From Paenibacillus gorillae (GTDB taxonomy: Bacteria; Bacillota; Bacilli; Paenibacillales; Paenibacillaceae), in NCBI RefSeq assembly GCF_000513275.1, contig NZ_CBVJ010000093.1, positions 115,158 to 179,157 of the forward strand: a stretch of 64,000 bases of DNA, given 5' to 3'. The notes beneath the pieces are model-generated. The model did no database searches, was not told the DNA's origin, and saw only the letters and a program-made list of their open reading frames with translations. Each line of letters starts with the position of its first letter. Position 1 is the first letter of the stretch. Positions 33,129 to 42,524 of the stretch are shown one piece after another. The position numbers and the translations under genes are program-made.

Positions 33129-34150
33129 TACTTCGCCTCCAGGCGATCCTTATATTGCGTATCATAATATTGCTGATAGGAGCCGGATGCGACCTGCTCC
33201 ATCCACTCGGTATTAGTCAGGTACCAGCGAATCGTTTCCTTAATTCCGTTCTCGTAAGGATACTGTGGCTGCCAACCCAGTTCATTCCGGATTTTATCGG
33301 CATCAATCGCATAACGGCGATCATGGCCGAGACGATCCTTCACATAGGTGATCAAAGTATCAGGTTTGCCCAATTCTTCAAGAATCGTTTTGACAACATG
33401 GACGTTCGTCCGTTCATTGTTGCCGCCAACATTGTACACTTCCCCGTTCCGGCCTTTATGAAGAACCAGATCGATTGCGCTGCAATGATCTTCTACATAC
33501 AGCCAGTCGCGAACGTTAAGACCATCGCCATACACCGGGAGCGGCTTATCTTGAAGTGCATTTTGAATCATGAGCGGGATAAGCTTCTCTGGGAATTGAT
33601 AAGGCCCGTAGTTGTTTGAGCAACGCGTTATATTAATTGGGAGACCAAAGGTTTCATGATACGCTCTAACGAGCAGATCTGCTCCCGCTTTGCTTGCCGA
33701 GTAAGGGCTGTTCGGCGCAAGCGGTGTCTCTTCTGTAAAGAGTCCTGTGTCGCCGAGCGTGCCGTATACCTCATCTGTCGATACTTGCACGAATTTGCTG
33801 ATATTATACTGCTTAGACAGATCAAGCAGCGTTTGTGTTCCGAGAATATTCGTCTGAACAAAAATCTCCGGATGCAGAATACTACGATCCACATGTGATT
33901 CCGCTGCAAAGTTTAATACGGCATCTATATTTCCTGCCGCAAACAATGGCTCCAATGCTGATTTATCGGCGATATCCGCCTTTACGAAAGTATAGTTCGG
34001 ATTCCCCTCGATTGAACGCAGATTTTCAAGATTCCCCGCATAAGTAAGTGCATCTACGTTAATGATCTTATACTCGGGATATTTCTTCATCATATAAAGC
34101 ACAAAGTTGCTTCCTATAAAGCCGGCACCGCCAGTTACTATTAATTTCAC
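33128..34150 (-). CDS. rfbB: dTDP-glucose 4,6-dehydratase
   Basis: Converts dTDP-glucose to dTDP-4-keto-6-deoxyglucose, the branch point for both rhamnose and the 4-amino sugar. It has 340 residues. TGGAGFIGSNFV is the NAD-binding motif; STDEVYG carries the catalytic Thr-Asp-Glu; YSASKAGAD is YxxxK; RCSNNYGPYQFPEKLIP is the family signature. Confidence 0.97.
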   Translation of the reverse strand: MKLIVTGGAGFIGSNFVLYMMKKYPEYKIINVDALTYAGNLENLRSIEGNPNYTFVKADIADKSALEPLFAAGNIDAVLNFAAESHVDRSILHPEIFVQTNILGTQTLLDLSKQYNISKFVQVSTDEVYGTLGDTGLFTEETPLAPNSPYSASKAGADLLVRAYHETFGLPINITRCSNNYGPYQFPEKLIPLMIQNALQDKPLPVYGDGLNVRDWLYVEDHCSAIDLVLHKGRNGEVYNVGGNNERTNVHVVKTILEELGKPDTLITYVKDRLGHDRRYAIDADKIRNELGWQPQYPYENGIKETIRWYLTNTEWMEQVASGSYQQYYDTQYKDRLEAK

Positions 34151-34159
34151 GCGTACAAC

Positions 34160-34717
34160 TCACCCTTCATAAACAAAGTTAATCTCCGCATCAGCTAGCA
34201 GCGGATGCTTACTATCCTTATCCGACAGAATTGGGGTCGACGTTGGCCAGTCTATAGCTAAAGCAGGATCATTCCAGGCGATGCCTCGATCATGCTCAGG
34301 AGAATAGTATTCGTCGACTTTGTATTGGACTTCAGTGTTGGGAACCAACGTACAGAATCCATGTGCGAAGCCATGAGGAACCAATAGCTGTTTCTTGTTA
34401 GCCGCACTAAGAATAAACCCTTGCCATTGCCCAGAGGTTGGTGAATTTTTCCGGATGTCTACGATGACATCATAGATTGCACCTGCTGTTACCCGAACTA
34501 ATTTCGTTTGTGATTTAGGATTTAATTGATAATGCATACCCCTGAGTACACCAGCCTCAATAGATAAGGAATGATTATCCTGTACAAACGAGATGATATG
34601 TCCATTTTTTTCAAACAAACTTCTGTTATAACTTTCCACAAAAAAACCGCGATGATCACCATGTACAACTGGGTCAATTATATATGCTCCATGCAAATGG
34701 GCAATAGTGGTCTTCAT
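34160..34717 (-). CDS. rfbC: dTDP-4-dehydrorhamnose 3,5-epimerase
   Basis: Cupin-fold epimerase of 185 residues. The catalytic His lies in LRGMHYQLNP (about residue 62) with the downstream VPHGFAHGF, and Tyr/Asp in VQYKVDEYYSPEHDRGI. It starts the rfbC-B-D rhamnose cluster. A second rfbC homologue lies 140 bases upstream on the far side of a composition boundary. Confidence 0.95.
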   Translation of the reverse strand: MKTTIAHLHGAYIIDPVVHGDHRGFFVESYNRSLFEKNGHIISFVQDNHSLSIEAGVLRGMHYQLNPKSQTKLVRVTAGAIYDVIVDIRKNSPTSGQWQGFILSAANKKQLLVPHGFAHGFCTLVPNTEVQYKVDEYYSPEHDRGIAWNDPALAIDWPTSTPILSDKDSKHPLLADAEINFVYEG

Positions 34718-34857
34718 CTTTTCACCGCCATATATGCATACTTGTCGAATTAATCTCGACTGTACTACATATATATTCTAGCTTAAGTCCCGATAGCCCT
34801 AAGCTAGTGCGGGTTTTATTCCTCTTCATACTAATTCAAGCTATATACAGCTTATCA
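34718..34857. other. Intergenic boundary between the two rfbC copies
   Basis: Holds a perfect 8-bp inverted repeat CTAGCTTA/TAAGCTAG at 34778-34807 and A+T-rich sequence that could carry a promoter for rfbC-B-D. Base composition changes across it, with more A+T on the 35-55 kb side. No gene is visible. Confidence 0.5.
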
Positions 34858-35403
34858 TTAATAATAGGTTTCTACTTCGCCCAACAACGGTTGATTTTGG
34901 TCCTTAACGGATAGAATAGGAGTACTTGTCGGCCATTGAATGCCTATTGCAGGATCATTCCATAGTATACCTCGTTCATATTCCGCTGAATATAATTCAT
35001 CTACTTTATAGAATAACCGTGTATTGGGCTCTAATGTACAGAATCCATGAGCAAATCCTTTAGGGACGATCAATTGTCTTTTATTATCAGCGCTAAGTGT
35101 GACAGCAATCCATTGCCCAAAAGTAACTGAGGATTTACGGATATCAACAACAACGTCGAATACAGAACCTGTCAAAACGGTTATAAGCTTTGTCTGCGCT
35201 TTGGGGTTCAATTGATAGTGCAACCCTCGAAGCGTACCTACTTCCTTCGAACAAGATAGATTATCTTGAATAAAGAGGTATTCTATCTTGTTGTCTTCGA
35301 ACGTTTTTTTATTATAACTTTCCATAAAAAAACCCCGATTATCCTCATGTACCCTGGGTTCTATAATTAGTACACCTTTGAACTTCGTTTGAATGACATT
35401 CAT
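34858..35403 (-). CDS. Second dTDP-sugar 3,5-epimerase (RfbC-like)
   Basis: Cupin epimerase of 181 residues, related to the rfbC product next door, with the catalytic His in LRGLHYQLNP and the YKVDELYS segment intact. Codon use is more A+T-rich. Its place directly downstream of wecE suggests a paralogue brought in with the amino-sugar module; it may be redundant with rfbC or epimerise a modified intermediate. The substrate cannot be told from sequence. Confidence 0.88.
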   Translation of the reverse strand: MNVIQTKFKGVLIIEPRVHEDNRGFFMESYNKKTFEDNKIEYLFIQDNLSCSKEVGTLRGLHYQLNPKAQTKLITVLTGSVFDVVVDIRKSSVTFGQWIAVTLSADNKRQLIVPKGFAHGFCTLEPNTRLFYKVDELYSAEYERGILWNDPAIGIQWPTSTPILSVKDQNQPLLGEVETYY

Positions 35404-35466
35404 TGTCTCACCTCACAATAAAATCATAAAAGGGAAGATTGGCAACAACCAGCTTCCCCTTTCGAT

Positions 35467-36594
35467 TTATTGATAATATTTTTGTATATACTCGATGACC
35501 CGTTCAACATCTTCCTTTTTCAAACCATAATACAATGGTAATCGGACAAGTCGTTCACTTTCAGTTGTCGTAAATTGATCCTCACCACTCATTCTTCCGT
35601 ACTGCTGCCCCGCCTCCGAACTATGCAAAGGAACATAATGGAAGACTGTCTGAATATCATATTTCAAAAGATAATTGATCAGATCGGTACGCTCTACAAC
35701 ATCTCGAGTCTTTATATAAAACATATGGGCGTTATGTATACTTTCTTCAGGTATGAATGGGATCTCTATTTTTCCAGTTTCAGCTAGTCCAACTAGCCCC
35801 TGATAATAATATTCCCACGATTCAAGTCGATTCTGATTGATCTCTTCTGCTTGTTCTAATTGCGCATACAGAAACGCTGCATTAATATCACTCGGTAAAT
35901 AGGATGAACCAATATCGACCCATGAGTATTTATCAACTTGTCCCCTAAAAAATCTCGAACGATTCGTACCCTTTTCTCTGAGAATTTCTGCCCTCTCTAC
36001 AAATCGTTCATCATTAATTAAAAGAGCCCCACCCTCACCGCTATTATAGTTTTTTGTTTCATGAAAACTATAGCAGCCTAAATGACCTATCGCTCCTAGC
36101 GGACGTCCTTTATAAGTGCTCATCACACCTTGAGCTGCATCTTCGATGACAAACAAACCATATTTTTCAGCCAGTTTCATAATAACATCCATTTCACATG
36201 CAACACCTGCATAATGAACAGGAACGATTGCTACCGTGCGGTCCGTAATGGCATTTTCAATTCGCATCTCATCAATATTCATTGTATCAGGGCGAATATC
36301 GACAAATATAATCTTTGCGCCTCTCAGAGCAAATGCATTTGCCGTAGAGACAAATGTATAAGAAGGCATGATAACTTCGTCGCCCTCTTTCACATTGATC
36401 AATAACGCTGCCATTTCTAGAGCATGTGTGCATGATGTTGTTAAGAGAGTCTTTTTGACATCATATTTTTTTTCGAACCACTCACTGCACTTTTTAGTAT
36501 AAAACCCATCTCCTGACAACTTTCCTTTTACCATAGCGTCTTGAATGTAGTGTGTCTCATTTCCTGTAATAACTGGTCTATTAAATGCTATCAT
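35467..36594 (-). CDS. wecE: dTDP-4-amino-4,6-dideoxygalactose transaminase
   Basis: PLP aminotransferase of 375 residues converting dTDP-4-keto-6-deoxyglucose to dTDP-Fuc4N with glutamate. It is strikingly like E. coli WecE/RffA, including KLSGDGFYTKKC, MPSYTFVSTANAFALRGAK, HYAGVACEMD and SFHETKNY with PLP Lys181, and its length is the same. In E. coli the product feeds enterobacterial common antigen; here it lies with an acyltransferase and ACP genes. Its ATG overlaps the stop of the SMR gene by four bases. Confidence 0.95.
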   Translation of the reverse strand: MIAFNRPVITGNETHYIQDAMVKGKLSGDGFYTKKCSEWFEKKYDVKKTLLTTSCTHALEMAALLINVKEGDEVIMPSYTFVSTANAFALRGAKIIFVDIRPDTMNIDEMRIENAITDRTVAIVPVHYAGVACEMDVIMKLAEKYGLFVIEDAAQGVMSTYKGRPLGAIGHLGCYSFHETKNYNSGEGGALLINDERFVERAEILREKGTNRSRFFRGQVDKYSWVDIGSSYLPSDINAAFLYAQLEQAEEINQNRLESWEYYYQGLVGLAETGKIEIPFIPEESIHNAHMFYIKTRDVVERTDLINYLLKYDIQTVFHYVPLHSSEAGQQYGRMSGEDQFTTTESERLVRLPLYYGLKKEDVERVIEYIQKYYQ

Positions 36595-36959
36595 GTCATC
36601 GACCTACTTGAAATTAGTATTCCAATCACAATAAAGGCTAAGCCAGTAATCTTATACATTGTAATTGGTTCTTTAAACATATATATCGATATGACGAAAA
36701 CAAGTACGTAAGAAAAGCTCATAAATGGATAAGCATAACTTATATTAAACTTTGTCATTGTAGCCATCCAACATATTGAAGCCAAGAAGGCAGAACCAAA
36801 GCTAAGAATAATAAAAGGATCCATTAGAACTTTTATCAGAAAGAGAAATTTTTGATATAATTCAGCAGGAAGTGCTCCGTATTTTTCCATTCTCCACTTA
36901 AGCATAATCTGTCCTATTACCGTGAAAATGATCGTGAATAGAATATAAACATAACCCAC
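36591..36959 (-). CDS. SMR/EamA-type small membrane protein, candidate lipid-linked sugar flippase
   Basis: Protein of 122 residues with four hydrophobic helices, size and layout of EmrE/ArnE-type proteins. Start GTG at 36959 with GGCGG upstream; the frame stays open further up but over the preceding gene. Conserved-looking features are TVIGQIMLKWRME at the end of helix 1 and AYPFMSFSYVLV. In the arn pathway ArnE/ArnF, of similar size, flip undecaprenyl-phosphate-aminoarabinose; an analogous role for the amino sugar made by WecE is inferred from context. Confidence 0.8.
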   Translation of the reverse strand: MGYVYILFTIIFTVIGQIMLKWRMEKYGALPAELYQKFLFLIKVLMDPFIILSFGSAFLASICWMATMTKFNISYAYPFMSFSYVLVFVISIYMFKEPITMYKITGLAFIVIGILISSRSMT

Positions 36960-36978
36960 TATAACGCCGCCTTTATGC

Positions 36979-37509
36979 TCACAATGATTGCATAATAATC
37001 TTCTTGAATCCTGCGCATTTCTCTTCGTAATTGCTCTTATACAATTTATAGAGCTGCTTATAACTATCTTCCTGCTGTGACTCCAGAACAAAACCAAGCG
37101 ATTTATTAAATCGAATAGCTCTGCGATTGTCCGTTAAAATATATGCATTTAAATAACTTAATTTTAATTCATAGAAAGCGAAATCAACTAACGCAAAAAC
37201 TACTTGATAAGGAATAGTTGAATTCAAATACTTTTCATCAGCTATGAACATTCCCGTTTCACCACAATTATTATCAAAACTTATTTTCTTTATTTCCGTT
37301 AGACCAATATCTTGACCTTCAAATTCAATAATAAAATAAAAATTTTCATTTTCATTTAGATTAGAATACCATTTTTCTTGCATCTCCTGAGAAATATACT
37401 CCCTATATTCCATATACATTGATACCTTTGGGTCATTTCTCCAGTTTCTAACCATTTCAATATCATTATGTTGCAATCTCTTTAATTTTACACCATAAGA
37501 AGTAATCAT
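36979..37509 (-). CDS. GNAT-family N-acyltransferase
   Basis: Acyltransferase of 176 residues. The GNAT fold is recognisable: LKRLQHNDIEMVRNWRNDP at the start, GETGMFIADEKYL in the middle, and NRRAIRFNKSLGF, the acyl-donor-proximal helix, near residue 135. The ATG at 37509 follows GGGAGGTAGG. Located between the SMR/wecE pair and the SDR/KAS/ACP genes, it probably acylates the C4 amino group of dTDP-Fuc4N; donor may be acyl-ACP rather than acetyl-CoA. Confidence 0.82.
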   Translation of the reverse strand: MITSYGVKLKRLQHNDIEMVRNWRNDPKVSMYMEYREYISQEMQEKWYSNLNENENFYFIIEFEGQDIGLTEIKKISFDNNCGETGMFIADEKYLNSTIPYQVVFALVDFAFYELKLSYLNAYILTDNRRAIRFNKSLGFVLESQQEDSYKQLYKLYKSNYEEKCAGFKKIIMQSL

Positions 37510-37552
37510 TCCTACCTCCCTCAACCTTGACCACATGCCTATTAAAAGTGAA

Positions 37553-38319
37553 TCAATGACAGGTATAGCCACCGTCCACATTAAGAATAGTTCCTGTTAT
37601 CCATTTAGCAGCATCTGATAATAAAAATTGCGTCGCATAAGCGACGTCCTCGGCATCTCCAAACCCAAGTGGATGATAGGCTAAATTTTTATTGTATTGA
37701 TCAGGTGGCAGTATATTAACGAATTCATCAAACATCTCAGTTTTAACCATTCCAGGTGCAACCGCATTTACTCGTACGCTATAACGTGCGAGTTCCAACG
37801 CTGCTGATTTGACAACTGCATTTACTGCACCTTTACTAGCCGCATAGGATACTATACCCGGTTGCCCTACTTGTCCCATTACAGAAGAGACTAAAACAAT
37901 AGAAGACTTAGATGCTATGATCGTTTTGTTCGCAAAACCTCGCAAAAAAGGCTAAACCAGAATATACATTAGTATTCATAATATCATCTATATTTTTTTT
38001 CATTTAATATTCTTAATGGAATGGTTTGTTGTATACCAGCAAAATGAGCTAAACCATGAAAAGGAGATCCTATACTAGCCGAAACTTTTTTCATCCACGA
38101 AGGTATAGCATCACTATCATTTAAATCCAATACCTCAATGACATGAGCAGAGGGGTTGTACATTTGGTTTAATGTATCCTGAAGTCGGCTCTCATTTCGG
38201 CCAACCAAGATAATCCTAGCACCGTTCTGACTCAGAATTTTTGCGGTTTCAGCTCCAATTCCCGAAGAAGCACCAGTTACTATAATCCATTTATCATTAA
38301 GAGTAAATGGGTTACTCAT
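37553..38319 (-). pseudogene. SDR-family oxidoreductase (FabG-like), two frameshifts
   Basis: Rossmann reductase of the 3-oxoacyl-ACP reductase type. The first frame gives TGASSGIGAETAKIL; the last gives the catalytic Ser (VLVSSVMG) and YAASKGAV (YxxxK) plus a normal C-terminus GTILNVDGGY. Two one-base insertions, in the T8 run 37993-38000 and the A6 run 37944-37949, separate them. Removing one base from each restores a 254-residue protein. Flanked by a KAS III and an acyltransferase, it probably reduces a beta-ketoacyl-ACP to a 3-hydroxyacyl chain. Confidence 0.8.
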
Positions 38320-38333
38320 TAGTATCAATCCTT

Positions 38334-39392
38334 TTATATATATTGGATTTCTGGACAAATTACATTTTTGAGATCGATAGCAGCCCCAGCCCAAGAATAT
38401 CCCACTCCAAATCCAGCTAAACAAACTTTAGTACTATTGTCTTTCAATTTCTCCCCTAAGAAATCAACCAACACTAAAGGAATGGAAGCTGAACTCGTAT
38501 TACCGAATTTCTCAATATTAATTGGAACCTTAGACTTCTCAACGCCTATCTTCTGTGATAGATAGTTAATCATATACTTATTCGCTTGATGAAAAATGTA
38601 ATAATCAGGATCATCCAGTGTCCACCCATGACTTTCTATTGTTTCATTAATTAAAGGCGGAACTTTCTCTATCGTAAAATTAAAAATTTCAGATCCATTC
38701 ATAAAAAGTTCTTCTTTCGAACGCAAATTACCATCCTTATCTGGTACTTTCAAAGAACTTGTATGGTTTCTCCTATTGCGGAACCCGCTCACTGGAACTA
38801 TTAAATTCTTTTCACCAGAGCCACGACTTCCACTCGTAAATGTAATATTCCCTGCAGTTGCATCATATTCCAAAGCAGTTGCTGTACCTGCATCTCCGAA
38901 TAAAAAAGCAACTGAACGATCCCGTTCAGATATAATTTTGCTAATTGTATCACCAACGAGTACCAGCATTTTCTTGCAAGAACCTGTAGAAACGAATTGT
39001 GATGCAGTCATTAATCCGTATACATAACCAGAGCAACCAAGGGAGATATCCAATGTTAAACATGTTTCTGGGAGCCCTAATCTGTGTTGAATAATTCCTG
39101 ATGTTGCAGGTAAAAGATAGTCTGGAGTTTGAGTGACGAATATGATTCCATCTATCTCATTACGATCCCAAGATAGTTTTTCAATCAAGATCTCAGCAGC
39201 CGAAACACATAGATCAGCGGTTGTCTGCGTTTCATCAGTTCTGTAGAAGTATTTCGTACCAACCATATTAGTAACTTTTTTTATATCTTTTTGGGAAAAA
39301 ACATCCGAGAATTGTTCCACATCATATTTATGTCTTGGAAGAGCACAACTGATTCCCTTAATTGAGACATTGCTTATGTTTGAAATCGCCAT
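38334..39392 (-). CDS. 3-oxoacyl-ACP synthase III family enzyme (second copy, intact)
   Basis: KAS III-like condensing enzyme of 352 residues with a complete triad: Cys120 in LDISLGCSGYVYGL, His268 in IFHQANKYM and Asn298 in KFGNTSSAS. GGAGG precedes the ATG. It differs from housekeeping FabH by context: the ACP gene begins one base upstream and a reductase gene follows. It would elongate an acyl starter with malonyl-ACP, or transfer acyl groups. Length and motif spacing are normal. Confidence 0.88.
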   Translation of the reverse strand: MAISNISNVSIKGISCALPRHKYDVEQFSDVFSQKDIKKVTNMVGTKYFYRTDETQTTADLCVSAAEILIEKLSWDRNEIDGIIFVTQTPDYLLPATSGIIQHRLGLPETCLTLDISLGCSGYVYGLMTASQFVSTGSCKKMLVLVGDTISKIISERDRSVAFLFGDAGTATALEYDATAGNITFTSGSRGSGEKNLIVPVSGFRNRRNHTSSLKVPDKDGNLRSKEELFMNGSEIFNFTIEKVPPLINETIESHGWTLDDPDYYIFHQANKYMINYLSQKIGVEKSKVPINIEKFGNTSSASIPLVLVDFLGEKLKDNSTKVCLAGFGVGYSWAGAAIDLKNVICPEIQYI

Positions 39393-39393
39393 T

Positions 39394-39630
39394 TTAATCC
39401 TCCAGCTTATGTTTAACCAGCTCGATAAGGTCATTCAAAGTCTGACAGGCTAATAACTGTGTACCATTTAGTTGAACACCAAAACTCTCATCAACCAATG
39501 CAATAGTTGCCACAGTTGCCATGGAATCCCAATCTTCCAATTCATCTAATACAGATTCTACTGTCAAAGTACCTACAGGAACAAACACAACGTTTTCTTC
39601 AAAATTCGCAATAAATTCAATAGTAGTCAT
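39394..39630 (-). CDS. Acyl carrier protein
   Basis: Acidic protein of 78 residues. The phosphopantetheine site is DSM with Ser36 in LEDWDSMATV, the usual helix II start. AAGG precedes the ATG at 39630. It is encoded between two KAS III genes, so it is a dedicated carrier for the glycan-modification pathway rather than the fatty-acid ACP. Confidence 0.88.
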   Translation of the reverse strand: MTTIEFIANFEENVVFVPVGTLTVESVLDELEDWDSMATVATIALVDESFGVQLNGTQLLACQTLNDLIELVKHKLED

Positions 39631-39654
39631 TATAATCATCCTTTTAAATTTAGT

Positions 39655-40649
39655 TTATTTTACCCACTGTACATTACAGGCTGCCCATGAATAGCCTACT
39701 CCAAATCCTACCAACATGAGAAGATTATTATTCGCTATTGCATCCCTATCCAATTGCTTTTTTATGGTAATAGGTATTGTTGAAGATACAGTATTTCCAC
39801 AATTATCCATTTCAATCGGGAGTTTTTCGATATCAATTTTCACTTTTTTCTAAGGTGTTCCAACATATACTTGTTTGCTTGATGAAAAATAAACAGATTA
39901 TAATCTTCTTTTATCTTAGCAGATTTTTCAAGTAATTGCTGTATTGTATCTGGGACTACTTTTAGTGTGAAGTTAAAAATCTCTGGACCATTCATATATA
40001 AGTTTGCCTTTGATCTCGCATTTCCAAACTGATCTTCTTGCTCTATCTGAGCTTCCTCGGAAAGAGGCTCTCTCATACCTCCAGCAGGTATAATCAAATT
40101 TTCTGCTCCTGAGCCATCTGTACCAAAAACAAAGGGCCCAATAAAGTCCGATTCAGCCTCCTTTCCTGACAGAAGTGTTGCGGTTGCCGCATCTCCAAAT
40201 AAAACTTTTACACTTCTATCTTTCTCATTAATATATTTACTATAAGTATCACCCGTCAGTAATAATATATGATGAGCAGAGCCAGTCTCAATTAAACCTT
40301 TAGCCAGTGAAAGACCATATACATAACCTGAACATCCCAAATTAAAATCAAAAGCACCACAAGAAGTCCGTAATCCTAGTCTTTCTTGAATGATACAAGC
40401 AGTAGTTGGAAGTATATAATCCGGTGATTGAGTACAAAAGATGACAAAATCAATTTTTTGACGATCAAAATTAGTTTGATCAAATAATTTATTAGCAGCT
40501 TTGACAGCCAAATCTGAAGCACTCTCATCTTGTGTCGCAATGGTCCTCTTATAGATGCCAATCTTCTCTGTTAACCTATCCTCAATAGAATTATGTTCTA
40601 CCGTTTCTGGCAAATAATATTCTATTGCTTGAATATAGCTCTTAATCAA
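39655..40649 (-). pseudogene. 3-oxoacyl-ACP synthase III family enzyme (first copy), frameshifted near the C-terminus
   Basis: KAS III-like enzyme. Cys106 (LGCSGYVYGL) and the His of IFHQANKYML are in the main frame; the Asn in NCGNTVSS and the C-terminus are in a second frame. A missing base in the T6 run 39844-39849 (A6 on the coding strand) separates them; adding one restores 331 residues with a complete triad. It is only moderately similar to the neighbouring KAS III, so the pair may form a heterodimer or act in sequence. The frame start overlaps the GT2 gene by four bases. Confidence 0.82.
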
Positions 40650-41614
40650 GAGACATCCTCCTTTGCTAACATTCTCACATTAGTTGTTACATCCCTTATA
40701 ACGTAGAGAGGCCTTTGTTTCACTTCATTGAATATCCTTCCAATATACAGACCAAGTATTCCTAGATTAGCGAACATCAATCCACCTAAAAAATACATGG
40801 AAACCATCAAACTTGTCCAGCCAGATACAGGTTGCTCAAGAAAAAAATATTTGACGGCCAAATATATGCCATAAATCATGGATAAAAAGGATATTGTAAA
40901 ACCGAATTTAATTGACATCCTTAGCGGTTTGTTCGATTGCGATACAATAACATCAGTTGCTAACTTCAATTTTTTAGAAAACGTATAAGTCGACTTCCCA
41001 CTCTTTCTCTCTGAATGTTCAATATTTATGTAACCCGTTTTGAAACCTAACCATCTAAGAAACATAGGATAAGAGCGATTTTGTTCACGCAGATGCTTAA
41101 AATTATCAATTACTTTTCTAGAAGCAACACTAAAGTTAGCTATTGTAGTATCAGATTTATTTTCAGTGAAATAATCTAGCACATAATAAAACAATTTGCC
41201 TCCTAGTTGTGTGAAAAAGCTATCTTGTCTTTCATATCTGCGACCAAACACTACATCATAGTCCTCTTTCGTTGCTTTCAAATACATTTTTTCAATCTCT
41301 TCTGGTTGATCTTGTAAATCACAATCCATTACGACTACCCAGTCACCCGAACAATAATCAACTCCAGCCGTAATAGCAAGATGTTGTCCAAAGTTTCTAG
41401 CTAGATTAATACCAACTACCCGCACGTCTGCTTCACTTATTTCTGTAATAACCTCCCAAGCATGATCGGGACTTGCATCGTTAACGAAAATAATTTCGTG
41501 GTGCGTTGATATTTGTGTGAGTGTATAGGTTAATCTTTCATATAATTCTAATAGACATGTTCTACACCCATAGACTGGGATGACGACTGAAATTGTTGGC
41601 GTTTTTTTTCTCAT
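40646..41614 (-). CDS. Polyprenyl-phosphate glycosyltransferase (ArnC/GtrB-like GT2)
   Basis: Enzyme of 322 residues that would attach a sugar to undecaprenyl phosphate on the inner face. The GT2 domain has SVVIPVYGCRTCL, VNDASPDHAW and the DxD-type MDCDLQDQPEEI. Two C-terminal membrane helices (about 229-250 and 263-285) and the ending NEVKQRPLYVIRD are characteristic of ArnC/GtrB/DPM1-like proteins; E. coli ArnC has the same length. In this locus it is a candidate to load the acylated amino sugar onto lipid. Confidence 0.9.
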   Translation of the reverse strand: MRKKTPTISVVIPVYGCRTCLLELYERLTYTLTQISTHHEIIFVNDASPDHAWEVITEISEADVRVVGINLARNFGQHLAITAGVDYCSGDWVVVMDCDLQDQPEEIEKMYLKATKEDYDVVFGRRYERQDSFFTQLGGKLFYYVLDYFTENKSDTTIANFSVASRKVIDNFKHLREQNRSYPMFLRWLGFKTGYINIEHSERKSGKSTYTFSKKLKLATDVIVSQSNKPLRMSIKFGFTISFLSMIYGIYLAVKYFFLEQPVSGWTSLMVSMYFLGGLMFANLGILGLYIGRIFNEVKQRPLYVIRDVTTNVRMLAKEDVS

Positions 41615-41627
41615 CTGATCCCCTTAT

Positions 41628-42509
41628 TCAAACTTTATAACCATCTTGCGAAGCGACCTGTAGTAGATATTGACCATATTCGCTTTTCTTTAGAGGTTGA
41701 GCTAGTTGAATTAGTTGTTCTCTACTGATATAGCTATTCTGATAAGCAATTTCCTCTAAACAAGCGACCTTTAACCCCTGTCTATGCTCGATTGTTTCTA
41801 TAAACTGGGAAGCCTCTAATAAAGATTGATGAGTACCGGAATCGAGCCAAGCAAAGCCTCTACCTAACAATTCAACATTAAGGTTTCCCTGCTGTAAATA
41901 GATCATATTTATATCTGTGATTTCAAGTTCTCCTCTTGCAGAGGGTTTAATTGATTTGGCAAACTCCACAACTTGGTTATCATAAAAATATAATCCTGTT
42001 ACGGCATATTTAGATTTTGGTACAAGCGGCTTCTCTTCTATAGTCACGGCACGATTGTTCTCGTCAAAAGAAACTACGCCAAAGCGTTGTGGATCTTTGA
42101 CTGAGTACCCAAAAACTGTTGCCCCTTCTTTTCTATTGAGTGCCCGTTTTAATAAAGGAGTAAATCCTTGTCCATAAAATATGTTATCACCTAGTATTAA
42201 AGCTACATTATCCTTACCGATAAACTTCTCTCCAATTATAAAAGCTTGCGCTAAACCATCTGGGGTTGGCTGTACAGCGTAAGATAGCTGCAGACCAATA
42301 TCACCACCATCACCTAGCAATTGCTGAAATCTAGGTATATCTTCCATAGTCGAAATAATAAGAATTTCCCTAATTCCAGCCAACATAAGAACTGATAAAG
42401 GATAATAAATCATCGGCTTGTCATATATAGGGAGGAGTTGCTTTGATATACTTTTAGTTAACGGGTAAAGCCTTGTACCGCTTCCTCCCGCCAATATAAT
42501 TCCTTTCAT
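41628..42509 (-). CDS. rfbA: Glucose-1-phosphate thymidylyltransferase
   Basis: First step to all dTDP sugars in this locus. The 293-residue protein has [20 protein letters not shown] (signature 4-23), [22 protein letters not shown] and the product-site [19 protein letters not shown]. It is the only rfbA in the window and lies within the A+T-rich module, away from rfbC-B-D. Confidence 0.96.
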   Translation of the reverse strand: MKGIILAGGSGTRLYPLTKSISKQLLPIYDKPMIYYPLSVLMLAGIREILIISTMEDIPRFQQLLGDGGDIGLQLSYAVQPTPDGLAQAFIIGEKFIGKDNVALILGDNIFYGQGFTPLLKRALNRKEGATVFGYSVKDPQRFGVVSFDENNRAVTIEEKPLVPKSKYAVTGLYFYDNQVVEFAKSIKPSARGELEITDINMIYLQQGNLNVELLGRGFAWLDSGTHQSLLEASQFIETIEHRQGLKVACLEEIAYQNSYISREQLIQLAQPLKKSEYGQYLLQVASQDGYKV

Positions 42510-42524
42510 GCAGCATATCTCCCT

